This document shows positions 47,044 to 56,401 of a stretch of DNA of 64,000 nt, piece after piece. The position numbers and the translations under genes were made by a program. The DNA comes from CAIYRG01 sp963747255. Lineage in GTDB: Bacteria > Pseudomonadota > Alphaproteobacteria > Micropepsales > Micropepsaceae. Every line of letters starts with the position of its first letter. Positions within the stretch are counted from its first letter, which is position 1. The stretch covers positions 186,001 to 250,000 of the forward strand of contig CAVVEG010000018.1 of NCBI GenBank assembly GCA_963747255.1, written 5' to 3'. Under the pieces are notes generated by a model. That model saw nothing but the letters and a program-made list of their open reading frames with translations, ran no database searches and was not told the DNA's origin.

Positions 47044-49841
47044 ATGACCCAGGCCGAACAGGTGCGAGTTCCGCGCGCGACCTACCGGATTCAATTCCAT
47101 AGGGATTTCACGTTTGAGCACGCTGCTGAGATCGCTTCATATCTCGCACGACTGGGCGTGAGCCATCTTTATGCATCACCCTATCTCAAGTCGCGGCCCG
47201 GAAGCGCGCATGGCTATGACATCGTCGATCATGATTCCTTCAACCCCGAATTGGGCGGGGAGCCTGGCTTCCGCAGCATGGTGGAGGCCCTTGCCGCAAA
47301 CGGGCTGAGCCAGATTCTGGACTTTGTTCCGAACCATATGGGTGTTGGAGGGTCAGACAATCCGATCTGGCTGGACATTTTGGAGTGGGGCCAGGACTCG
47401 CATTACGCGGGCTGGTTCGATATCGATTGGGATCCGGATTCGCGATACCTGCGGGGTAAGCTGCTGGTACCATTTCTGGCCGGCCAGTATGGCGCCGAAC
47501 TCGAGAAGGGAAGTCTCAAACTCAAGTTCGATCCCGAACAGGGCAGTTTTGCGGTTTGGGCTTACGGCACGCACAAGCTTTCAGTCTGTCCGCTGCACTA
47601 TCAGCAGATTTTGGGAGATGCGCATCCGGGACTCTGAAAGATTAGGGGATGCGTTCGCGGGACTTTCCGAATGGCGGCCGGAAATGGCGCTGCGTGCGGC
47701 CGAACTGAAGCAGCAGCTTGCGGCATTAGCGGCTGCGGATCGCGATGCACGCGAGCAGATCGGCATTTCCGTTCAGAGATTCAATGGCCGCCCCGGTGCG
47801 CTTGCGAGCTGGAAGGAACTGGAGGCGCTGATTGCCGCGCAAAACTGGCGAAGTTCCTATTTTCGCGTCGCTGCGGACGATATCAACTACCGGCGTTTTT
47901 TCAACATCAATGACCTCGCCGGATTGCGAATGGAGCTGCCCGATGTATTTGACCGGACCCACAGGCTTGTTTTCCGGTTGCTCCGGGAAGGAGTTCTGAC
48001 AGGTCTGCGAATCGACCATATCGATGGATTATTTGATCCCCGTCGGTATCTCATGTGGTTGCGGGAAAAATCGCAAGTGCCCGAATTTTACTGCGTTGTC
48101 GAAAAAATTCTGGCGCGTCATGAAAGCCTTCGCGAGGACTGGCCGGTCCAGGGCACAACAGGTTATGATTTTGCCAATCTCGTGCTCGGAATCCTGATTG
48201 AGCCCGCCGGCGAAATGGCCTTCACCCGGGCCTATGCGGAGTTCATCGGGACGGCGCAGGAATATTCCGAGGTCGTGCACGAATTCGAAGCTTTGGATCA
48301 TGGAAAACGAAATGGCGAGCGAGCTTATCGTGCTTGCCCGACACGCAGCCCGGGTTGCGCGACAAAATCCCCGGACGGCGGATTTCACGAGGCATGTGCT
48401 TGCGCGCGCGCTGCGCGAAGTGATCGCCTGCCTTCCGGTCTACCGCATTTATGTGGACGAAGAATCATCTGCGACCGATGGAGAACGCCGTTATCTCGAC
48501 TGGGCGATCGCGCATGCCAGTCGCAGGCAAACCAACATTGATCCAAGCGTCTATGAATTTTTGCGCGATCTGCTATCCGGTGATCTCACGGCAAAACCAA
48601 AAAGCGGTTTCAAGCGCAGTTCCGCTCTGCGCTGCGCCATGCGGTTTCAGCAATATAGCGGGCCGGTGATGGCCAAAGGTGTCGAGGATACGGCTTTCTA
48701 CCGCTATAACAGGTTCATAGCCCTTAACGAGGTTGGTGGTAATCCGGCTGAGTTCGGCATCAGCGTCGCCGCCTTCCACAGCGCCAACGCAGAGCGTTTG
48801 AGAACTTGGCCAAACGCGATGCTCGGCACCGCGACCCATGACACAAAGCACGGTGAAGACGCGCGCGCCCGGCTCGCGGTTTTGTCCGAAATTCCCGATG
48901 ATTGGATTAGGCAGGTGCAAATTTGGAGCCGCCTTTTGCGCGCCCGACGCGGTGATGTGGAAGGAACCGGTCCTCCCGATCGCGATGACGAATATCTGTT
49001 CTATCAGCTGCTCGTCGGCACCTGGCCGGTTGAGCTGCTCGACGGCGTTTCGGATCGCGAGGCGCTGCGCGACTACACGAATCGCCTCGGCAGCACAATG
49101 ATCAAATCGGTTCGCGAAGCGAAGCTCCGGTCGCGCTGGGCCGAACCCGACAAAACCTATGAGGAGGCATTACTCGCTTTCGTCGCGGGCGCGATGGATC
49201 CCCCGGCTGCTGCAAATTTCTTTGCTGTCTTTTTTCCTTTTGTTGTCGAGGTCGCACGCTTCGGCGCGCACAACACAGCCATCCAGACGGTCCTTAAACT
49301 GACCACGCCCGGCGTTCCCGACATCTATCAGGGTACCGAGTTGTGGGATTTCAGCATGGTCGATCCCGACAACCGCCGCCCTGTTGATTATGCGGAGCGT
49401 GTGCGCTTGCTCGACGAAATCACGGAAGATCTCGTCCGCGATCGCTCCGCCGCGATGAAACGGTATTTTGCTTCATGGAAGGACGCGCGATTCAAACTTG
49501 CCATCATAAAAATACTTCTGGATTACCGCCGGGATCACGAAGAGCTCTTCCGTGCAGGCGCTTACCAACCCGTTCCGGCGCAAGGACAGGGCGCCGCGCA
49601 GATTTGCGCCTTTCTGCGGCGCTATAGTGGTGAAACCGTTCTCGCCGTTGTGGCGCGGCACCCCGTGCGTTTTCAGCGCGCCGCTCTCGCGGCTGACAGC
49701 ACAATCGCGATCCCGGACGAATTTCTGCAAATCCGCTGGCGCGATCTCCTCACCGGTCGGGAACATGCGCCGTCGGACGGGGCGCTGGAGGCGAAAGACC
49801 TCTTTGCCGTTATGCCTGCCGTGGCGCTTGTTCCGGCTTAG
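47044..49841 (+). pseudogene. treY: Maltooligosyltrehalose synthase, two frameshifts
   Basis: A GH13-family enzyme that converts the reducing end of maltooligosaccharides into a trehalose unit. The three frames join cleanly: DAHPGL (ending near 47634) to ERLGDAFAGLSEW after skipping one T at 47635; and VVHE to SKLWIMENEMASELIVLA after skipping one T of TT at 48284-48285. The restored protein is 931 residues, near the family length. Active-site motifs are present: GLRIDHIDGL, CVVEKILARHE and TATHDTKHGEDARAR. No treZ partner is in the window. Both breaks could be real or sequencing indels. Confidence 0.88.
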
Positions 49842-49947
49842 GTCAGCCTTGCAATCACGCAATTTTCCGGTTGGGCCAAACCTGGTTTCGCATGACGTGC
49901 TGGAAATCGTGTAGGATCAAAATGCGGGCCGAAGCCGGGAGACGGAC

Positions 49948-51333
49948 GTGGTCAGGACGGTTGATGTTGCGGGTGTGATCGACAACCAGAAGTTGAGCCT
50001 TTACCAGTTCGTGATTGGCCTGATGGCATGGATCACGCTGTTCCTCGACGGCGTCGATACCCAGTCTCTTGCTTATGTTGCGCCCGCAATTGGCAAGGAC
50101 TGGGGACTCGGACGTGGCGCTTTGGGTCCTGTCTTTTCCGCGGGAATCGTCGGCGTTGCGCTCGGTGCGATTTTTGTCGGGCCATTGGCGGATCGGTTTG
50201 GCCGCAAGCGGGTGATCGTTTCTACCGTGAGCTATGTCGCGGTGTTTTCTTTGCTGGTCACGCAAGTGCCCGCGATTTCCGCTGCTGTTCCAGGCTCATC
50301 GCGGCTGGGAGTATTGATGGTCCTGCGTTTTCTTGCCGGATTGGGCCTGGGCGCTCTTGTTCCGCTTGGCGTGGTGATCGCGAATGAATTTGCCCCGTCA
50401 CGGCGCCGAGGGACAATGGTCACCCTGATGGGATGTGGATATGCGGTTGGATCGGCACTCGGGGGCGTCGTTGCCTCGAATCTGATACCGATGTTTGGAT
50501 GGACCTCGCAGTTCTATGCCGCCACTATAATGACATTGGTGATGGCCGGAGTTCTCTGGCTCTGGCTGCCGGAATCCATTCGCTTTCTGACCGTCCGCGG
50601 CCGCAACGATGAAATCACCGCGATCCTTCGCCGAATGAATCCGAATCTGGAGTTCGCTCCCGGTACGGAATTCAGATTGCCCCGGGAGGGCGAGCAGGAC
50701 GCGCGCAGGCTGCGCCCGGGGCGGCTGTTCACCGATGGCCGCTCGGGGATGACGATTCTGATCTGGTTAAGCTTTTTCATGAATTTGCTTGCGCTGAACT
50801 ATCTCAATAACTGGCTTCCGACATTGACCACCGAAACAGGACTACCGGCGGGGCAGGCACTGCGCGCGGCCGCATCGCTGCAATTCGGCGGCATGCTCGG
50901 AATTATCACTATGGGTTTTCTATCCGACCTTTTCGGTTTCGATCGGGTGCTTGCGATCGCATTCGTCTGCGGCGGGATGTGCATTTCTTTGATCGGTTTC
51001 GCCGGCGGTGAGTTCTATCCGCTCTCCGCATCGATTTTCGCCGCCGGATTTTTCAATATCGGAAGTCAGATCACGCTTGCCGCTTTTGCTGCAACACTGT
51101 ACCCGACATCGATACGCTCCACCGGCGTAAGCTGGGCGCACGGATTTGCTCGCATCGGATCGATAATCAGCGTGCTTTTTGCCGGCGCCATGCTTGCCCT
51201 GCATTGGCCGTTGAGGACAATGTATTTGCTGGTGTCGATCCCGATGTTCTTTGGCTGCCTTTGGATTCTGCTTCTCGCCGGCAGAAAAGCGCGAGGAGTT
51301 GCATCACAGGGCGTGGTGCAGGCAACGGCCTGA
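49948..51333 (+). CDS. MFS transporter, aromatic acid:H+ symporter (AAHS) type, copy 2
   Basis: A 461-residue 12-helix transporter. FLDGVDTQSLAYVAPAI near residue 33 and LADRFGRKRVI mark the AAHS group; LYPTSIRSTGVSWA precedes the last helices. GTG 49948 follows GGGAGA. It is closely related to the copy at 28232-29605, with the same motif spacing. It is convergent with the exported protein at 51360-52217. Substrate probably an aromatic or hydroaromatic acid. Confidence 0.88.
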   Translation: MVRTVDVAGVIDNQKLSLYQFVIGLMAWITLFLDGVDTQSLAYVAPAIGKDWGLGRGALGPVFSAGIVGVALGAIFVGPLADRFGRKRVIVSTVSYVAVFSLLVTQVPAISAAVPGSSRLGVLMVLRFLAGLGLGALVPLGVVIANEFAPSRRRGTMVTLMGCGYAVGSALGGVVASNLIPMFGWTSQFYAATIMTLVMAGVLWLWLPESIRFLTVRGRNDEITAILRRMNPNLEFAPGTEFRLPREGEQDARRLRPGRLFTDGRSGMTILIWLSFFMNLLALNYLNNWLPTLTTETGLPAGQALRAAASLQFGGMLGIITMGFLSDLFGFDRVLAIAFVCGGMCISLIGFAGGEFYPLSASIFAAGFFNIGSQITLAAFAATLYPTSIRSTGVSWAHGFARIGSIISVLFAGAMLALHWPLRTMYLLVSIPMFFGCLWILLLAGRKARGVASQGVVQATA

Positions 51334-51359
51334 GCGTCAGACAAGCCGCTGCGCTGATC

Positions 51360-52217
51360 TCAAAAATCGGAAGTTGCGGCTGTCGGAACAGGTTTCACGT
51401 CGTAGTTGAAATACCCTGCGTTGTTTTCCGCGCAAATCAACTCGCTTATGGGCCGGCCTTCCCGCCGGTTCCATTGCTGCACTGCGGACCATGGCATGTT
51501 GAAGGCCCCCGGATCGTCGATTGTGATGGCAGCCTGCAGTGTTCTGCCACCATCGAGCAGACTGAACCGCTCCACGACATGCAATTTTGTCGTGTGCGGG
51601 GTGCGGTAATTGTCAACGAAGGTTCGGTCGTTCAATCCGATCGTATCGACAACCAACGTCCCGTCTTCGAAATGGCCCACCGATTCTCCGTACCAGGAAG
51701 GCTTCAAATGGTCCGAATGCGGCACGTCGAGGTAGATGTGGCGCGTCTGCGCATCGTGTTCGTTCACGATGATTATTTCCTTCGGCGTCTGAATCCAGAA
51801 CACCGGCCGGTCGCGCTCGTAAATGTCGAAATCAGGAACCCCGCCTGGCCAGCACCGCTCGCGCGCCGTGAATGGAATTTTGCCTGCGAGCACTTCCTGG
51901 TTGGCTTTCGCCATCCGTTCTTTGGCCCACTGCTGCAGGATCGGGTTGTTCAGATCGGCGACCCGGAACGTCGATTGTCCCGCAGTACCCTGATTGGGCG
52001 AATAAGGATGGCCGGGCGCGGACACCACCGGCCCGGGCCCGCTTTTGGGCGGAAGGAAATCGTCGCCAGCAAGCCTGGATGGCACCCATGCCGTCATATA
52101 GTCAGGCGCGAAACCGGGATTGGCACCCACTTGGGCGCCACTGACAGGAACACCGGCCAAAACCGCGATGCCGACGATTGCCGTCGTGATGAGATTGCGA
52201 GGCGCGGCATTCCGCAT
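51360..52217 (-). CDS. Exported protein with a WYGESVGHFEDGTLVVDT motif, copy 2
   Basis: A 285-residue exported protein, paralogous to that at 38185-39003. It shares CWPGGVPDF, KPSWYGESVGHFEDGTLVVD, TPHTTKLHVVERFSL and the ICAENNAGYFNYD end. A signal peptide (NLITTAIVGIAVLAGVPVSG) is present. Function unknown. It follows the YghX-like gene on the same strand, beyond that gene's terminator at 52304-52332, so it should have its own promoter. Confidence 0.75.
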   Translation of the reverse strand: MRNAAPRNLITTAIVGIAVLAGVPVSGAQVGANPGFAPDYMTAWVPSRLAGDDFLPPKSGPGPVVSAPGHPYSPNQGTAGQSTFRVADLNNPILQQWAKERMAKANQEVLAGKIPFTARERCWPGGVPDFDIYERDRPVFWIQTPKEIIIVNEHDAQTRHIYLDVPHSDHLKPSWYGESVGHFEDGTLVVDTIGLNDRTFVDNYRTPHTTKLHVVERFSLLDGGRTLQAAITIDDPGAFNMPWSAVQQWNRREGRPISELICAENNAGYFNYDVKPVPTAATSDF

Positions 52218-52303
52218 TGGCGATCTCCGAGCGCTGATGTACGGGGAATTCTACGCCTCCTGGGGCGTCGGACAAGCCATGGCGATGGAAGTACGGCGAA
52301 ATG

Positions 52304-52332
52304 AAAACGGCAGGCATGCCGCCTGCCGTTTT
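52304..52332 (-). terminator. Terminator after the YghX-like gene
   Basis: Perfect 12-bp arms AAAACGGCAGGC and GCCTGCCGTTTT around a five-base loop, 20 bp downstream of the YghX-like stop. The stem ends in TTTT on the minus strand and in TTTT on the plus strand, so it may act in both directions. Confidence 0.85.
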
Positions 52333-52351
52333 CCCAACTCCAAAGATCGGG

Positions 52352-53246
52352 TCAGGCTCTCAGATATTTATTGAACCAGGCGATCGTGCGGTCCCACGAC
52401 TGCTTCGCAGCCTTTTCGTCATAGCGCGGGGTTGTGTCGTTGTGGAATCCGTGATTGGCCCCTTCATAAACATACCCCTCGTGCGGAACCCCCGCGCTTG
52501 TCAGCGCTGCATCGAAGGCTTTCCAACCGGAAGTGATGCGATTGTCCAAGGCGCCATAATGGGCAAGAAGTGGTGCCTTAATTTTTGCCGCATCGGCTGC
52601 TGTGGGCTGACCGCCGTAATACGGCACGGCCGCCGCCAGGTCGGATCCGAAGCGTACGGCGAGCTGGTTCACAACACCACCGCCGAAGCAGAAGCCAACG
52701 GCGCCAAGCTTCCCATTGCTCTCCGGACGATCCTTGAGCCATCTCGCCGTGGCGAAGAAATCTTCCCGCATCTTCTGAGCATTGACCTGCATGAACATCG
52801 CAGCGCCCTTTTCGTCGTCCCCCGGATATCCGCCTACCGAGGTCAACCCGTCGGGTGCGAGCGCAATGAAGTTCGCTGCAGCAAGCCGGCGCGCCACGTC
52901 TTCAATGTAGGGATTGAGTTCCGCGATTTTCGTGCACGACCAGCACCACGGGCAATTTACCTGTCGTATTCGCGGGACGAACAAAATAGGCCTTGATACT
53001 GCCATTACCCTGCGGGGAGGGAATTGTGACGTATTCGGCCCTAATTCTCTTGTCATCTGCCGGAACCTGTACTGCCCAGGCGTAATTGGGCCGTAAGGCT
53101 TCCAGCATCGCGGCTGCGGTCATTCCGCCAACCGCAAATTTCTGTGCCTTGTCAATGAACGCCCGGCGGCTGATTCCGCCATGCACATACTGGTCGAAAA
53201 GGTTGAGGACCTCCTGCGGGAAGTCGGATGATTTCATTCGTTCCAT
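52352..53246 (-). pseudogene. Dienelactone hydrolase family protein (YghX-like), frameshifted
   Basis: An alpha/beta hydrolase of about 297 residues. The 5' part, MERMKSSDFPQEVLNLFDQY to VVLVVHENRG, is read to a false stop; the 3' part carries LNPYIEDVARRLAA, GFCFGGGVVNQ (nucleophile Cys) and GANHGFHNDTTPRY (catalytic His). Deleting one T of TT at 52919-52920 joins HENRG to LNPYIED, as in E. coli YghX. It has a Tat-like or helical leader (RRAFIDKAQKFAVGG). ATG 53246 follows GGAAGGG. True lesion or sequencing error. Confidence 0.88.
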
Positions 53247-53406
53247 CGTCGTGCCCTTCCAATTTTGGCTGGTGAGCCTGCATATCCGGAGAATAGCAAT
53301 GTCGCCTGAAATGTCATGCGTTCCTTCTGCCAGGCTTTCGCCTGATGTGCCGGAAAATCACCGCGATAACGTGAATCTTAAAAGGCGCAGAAGGCAAACG
53401 GGCTGG

Positions 53407-53940
53407 TCAGGAACCCGCAGACTCCGACCGCCGGGATGCTTCGAACAGGAACCAGCTCCGGCGTTCCGTTTCATCCACCCAGGTCTCCAGCAGGCTGGCC
53501 GTCGCGATGTCTCCGTTCTCATCGCACAGCGCGTGGACTTCGCGCATACTCGCCGCCAGATTGACGTTGTCGTCGCGCAATTCGGCCAGCATATCCAGCG
53601 GCGTCACGTAGTCGGCATCGTTGTCCAGCACACGCTGCATTTTCGCAATCTGTCCGATGGAGCGGATGGTCATTCCACCGATCTTCCGCACACGTTCGGC
53701 TATCGGGTCGGACATCGCGAAGATCTGATCGCTCTGCTCGTCGAGAAGCAGGTGATAATCCCGAAAATGTGGGCCTGACATGTGCCAATGGAAATTTTTG
53801 GTTTTGAGATAGAGGGCGAATACATCGGCGAGCAGCAAATTCAGGGCACCGGACATTGCAGCAACCGCATTGGATGAAAAATGGGCAGGTGTGGCCAGTG
53901 GCGCCATCCTGCGTGACTTTGCATCACTCATCTGGGTCAT
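53407..53940 (-). CDS. dps: DNA protection during starvation protein
   Basis: A 177-residue ferritin-like Dps protein. It forms a 12-subunit cage that oxidises and stores iron with hydrogen peroxide and protects DNA. The ferroxidase ligands are visible: H51 and H53 in KNFHWHMSGPHF, and Asp/Glu in DYHLLLDEQSDQIF. The N-terminal tail (DAKSRRMAPLATPA) is basic. The start follows AAGGAG. It is divergent from a small stress-type gene and PPK2. Confidence 0.93.
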   Translation of the reverse strand: MTQMSDAKSRRMAPLATPAHFSSNAVAAMSGALNLLLADVFALYLKTKNFHWHMSGPHFRDYHLLLDEQSDQIFAMSDPIAERVRKIGGMTIRSIGQIAKMQRVLDNDADYVTPLDMLAELRDDNVNLAASMREVHALCDENGDIATASLLETWVDETERRSWFLFEASRRSESAGS

Positions 53941-54192
53941 TCATTTTCTCCTTCATTTCAGCAGCTTATGCGGAATATCAGCAGCAACCGGCGATTTGCA
54001 GTTGTTACTCGCGAAAGCCGAAGACTGACGCCAAACGAGGCATTAGTCCACAATCACATTCTGCGGAACAAGATTGTGCCGCAACTTGCATAATTCCGCC
54101 GCAGTCGGTTCAGAACGCGTTCAGTGCCGCACAATTACTCTCCGGATATTCGATCCCACGAATTAATCGGGGGGTCATAAAAGGAGAAGCTT

Positions 54193-54435
54193 ATGATTGG
54201 TAAAGCTGCAGTTTTTGCAATCGCGATGCTTGCTCCGGGGTTCGCATTTGCAGCCGATGCCGGAACCGGTGCGGCGCCCGCAGTCGCAGCACATGACTCG
54301 GCAACCATAGTCACAACGGGAAAATCCGATGTGAAAACGGACAAGGCGAAACCGGACATCAAGACCGCGAGAGCGAAGGGGCATAAGGTCAAAGCCGCCC
54401 CCGCCGCGGAAAAGAAGACGGATTTAAAGTCCTAG
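54193..54435 (+). CDS. Small exported Ala/Lys-rich protein
   Basis: An 80-residue protein. A signal peptide (MIGKAAVFAIAMLAPGFAFA) is followed by a repetitive basic mature part: ATIVTTGKSDVKTDKAKPDI, then RAKGHKVKAAPAAEKK. No fold recognised. ATG 54193 follows AAAAGGAG, a strong site, and a terminator lies 19 bp after the stop, so it is a good single-gene unit. It may be a periplasmic nucleic-acid or envelope-binding protein, but that is only inferred from its charge. Confidence 0.7.
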   Translation: MIGKAAVFAIAMLAPGFAFAADAGTGAAPAVAAHDSATIVTTGKSDVKTDKAKPDIKTARAKGHKVKAAPAAEKKTDLKS

Positions 54436-54453
54436 TTTTCCCGAGTTTCGCCG

Positions 54454-54492
54454 GAGCGCGCCTGGTTCAAAAACCGGCGCGCTCTTTTTTTT
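54454..54492 (+). terminator. Strong rho-independent terminator
   Basis: GAGCGCGCC pairs with GGCGCGCTC, extended by GGTT/AACC pairing around a short loop, then TTTTTTTT. It closes the small Ala/Lys-rich gene and precedes the PPK2 start by 41 bp. Confidence 0.92.
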
Positions 54493-54533
54493 GGGGTGGT
54501 ACAGTCGATTGGCAGCCAATCACGGGAACTCGC

Positions 54534-55391
54534 ATGAAATATCGGGAATCCTTTCGTGTTGAACCGGGAAAGCGGCTTTCGCTCAAAAACATCGATCCGT
54601 CCTTCAAGGCGCATCATGAATCGGCAGATTCCGCAAAGGATGAAATCGAAGACAACCGGAAGAAGTTGGGTGAGCTACAGCCCATTCTATGGGCGGGAAA
54701 AAAATACTCGCTTCTGATCGTGCTTCAGGGCATGGACGCCGGTGGCAAGGATGGCACGATCAGCCATGTGCTCGGCGCCATCAATCCCCAGGGCGTAACT
54801 GTAACGGGCTTCAAAGTTCCCACTGTCGAAGAGGCAGCACACGATTTCCTTTGGCGCATTCACCCGCACGCGCCAGGAAAAGGTTATATTTCGGTTTTCA
54901 ATCGCTCTCATTATGAAGATGTTCTCGCGCCGCGCGTGCATCAGACGATCACGAAGCATGTCTGGGAAGCACGCTACGCGCGCATTGTTCAGTTTGAACA
55001 GCTGCTTGCAGACAACGATACGCAGATACTCAAATTCTTTCTGTGCATCGGCAAGGAAGAACAGCTTCAAAGATTCGCGGCACGGCTTCAGGATCCAAAC
55101 CGCAACTGGAAAATCTCAGAATCGGATTACACCGAACGTCCTCGTTGGGACGCCTATATGTCGGCTTATGAGGATGCCATCAGCGCGACAAGCGGCGATC
55201 GTGCGCCATGGTATGTGATCCCCTCGAATCACAAATGGTTTCGCAATCTCGTCGTGTCACAGATCATTGTCGATTGTCTCCGGGATCTGAAACTGCGTTA
55301 TCCGGAGCCTGCGGTGGACCTCCGCGACATTCGACGCAAATATCACGCGGCAGTGAAAGAAGAAAAATCGCAGTCAGCAAAACACCAGTGA
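54534..55391 (+). CDS. Polyphosphate kinase 2 (PPK2 family)
   Basis: A 285-residue enzyme that transfers phosphate between polyphosphate and nucleotides. Walker A is GMDAGGKDG (residues 66-74); the second motif is FNRSHYEDVLAPRVH; GYISVFNRSHYEDV and SALNHKW-like SNHKWFRNLVVSQIIV near the C-terminus match the polyphosphate:nucleotide phosphotransferase group (class III-like, able to phosphorylate AMP and ADP). Starts with ATG 54534 after GGGAA. It converges with the beta-lactamase gene, whose stop lies one base past its own. Confidence 0.93.
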   Translation: MKYRESFRVEPGKRLSLKNIDPSFKAHHESADSAKDEIEDNRKKLGELQPILWAGKKYSLLIVLQGMDAGGKDGTISHVLGAINPQGVTVTGFKVPTVEEAAHDFLWRIHPHAPGKGYISVFNRSHYEDVLAPRVHQTITKHVWEARYARIVQFEQLLADNDTQILKFFLCIGKEEQLQRFAARLQDPNRNWKISESDYTERPRWDAYMSAYEDAISATSGDRAPWYVIPSNHKWFRNLVVSQIIVDCLRDLKLRYPEPAVDLRDIRRKYHAAVKEEKSQSAKHQ

Positions 55392-55392
55392 A

Positions 55393-56286
55393 TCACGATT
55401 TTTTCTGTTCCGCGAGAATGGCCTTGAACATTGCCTCCTCGACGTCGGCCTCGTGGAAGCAGCTTTTCGGATCAATGAACGGGTTGGGACTGCCCTCTTT
55501 GAGCTTCGCGTATTTTTCCTGCATGTTGTATTGCGCTCCATGGTCGCCGAGCTGAACGTCACAGGGTAAGGTCCGTACAAAGCTGAAGGTGCGCTCGAAT
55601 TCAGCCTGTACCGGAGGCGTGATCATGGCGGGCGAGCGAAGGCTGCAGCCAAAGAGCACGTTATAGGTTCTGCCCCCTTCCTGCGCCGTGGTGGTCCACG
55701 AAGTGCATCCCCTTGTGTGCCCTGCCGTGAGATGGGCTGTCAGAGTCGTGCCGCCAAGCGTCACGGTCGCGCCGTCATGGATGACCAGGTCGATGGGGTG
55801 TTCCTTGTTACCGGGTTTCATGGCCTGCAGAGCCTGAACGTCTTCGGCCATTGCGATGACTTTAGCCCCCGTCATCTGTTTTACCGCCGCGTCGCCTTCC
55901 TGGTGGTCGGCATGAGCGTGATTTCCAAGCAGGATCTTGATGTCGGTAAATTTGAAACCGAGTTGCGCGACCGATTTCGCAATTGTCGGGACATTCCGTT
56001 CGTAGGTGCTGTCGAGCAGGATATTTCCCTCCGGCGTCACAATCAGAAACGAGCTCAGCGTCCGCGTACCGACGTAATAGATGTTGCCGATAATTTTGTG
56101 CGGCGGGAATGCCGTGGTCTGATCCTCAGGAGTGCCCATATTCCGTCCGAGGATCAAACGAGGTGTGTAGGTTTGCCCGCCGACCGTGATTGACGGATGA
56201 TCGGGCGCATTCTGCGCCTGACCGGGAACTGCGCCGAGAAGCATGCCTGCCGCCGCGATGCATACCAAGGTTTGAGTTCGCATCAT
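55393..56286 (-). CDS. Subclass B3 metallo-beta-lactamase-like hydrolase
   Basis: A 297-residue exported zinc hydrolase. After a signal peptide (VCIAAAGMLLGAVPGQAQ) come the B3-type zinc ligands: H123, H125, D127 and H128 (HAHADH), H190 (AGHTRGCTSW) and H249 (LGDHG). The GHTRGCTSW and FGCSLRSP segments are usual for B3 enzymes in soil proteobacteria and acidobacteria. Beta-lactam hydrolysis is the family activity, but some members act on other amides or esters, so activity is not proved. Starts at ATG 56286; a second ATG follows directly. Confidence 0.88.
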   Translation of the reverse strand: MMRTQTLVCIAAAGMLLGAVPGQAQNAPDHPSITVGGQTYTPRLILGRNMGTPEDQTTAFPPHKIIGNIYYVGTRTLSSFLIVTPEGNILLDSTYERNVPTIAKSVAQLGFKFTDIKILLGNHAHADHQEGDAAVKQMTGAKVIAMAEDVQALQAMKPGNKEHPIDLVIHDGATVTLGGTTLTAHLTAGHTRGCTSWTTTAQEGGRTYNVLFGCSLRSPAMITPPVQAEFERTFSFVRTLPCDVQLGDHGAQYNMQEKYAKLKEGSPNPFIDPKSCFHEADVEEAMFKAILAEQKKS

Positions 56287-56401
56287 CCGAACTCCCGATA
56301 ATAGGTTCGGGATTCCCTAACACTGCCTTTGCAGGTTGACCAGTCAGCCGATGATCGGGGTTTTGAAGCAGTTTCGGCCGCCAATCCGCGGCAGGCACTG
56401 C

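Noticed and set aside
47630..47640. CTC TGA in treY as a programmed +1 frameshift site
   Set aside because: Slippage of the peptidyl-tRNA from CTC to TCT would break pairing, there is no Shine-Dalgarno-like stimulator, and a second unrelated break exists in the same gene.
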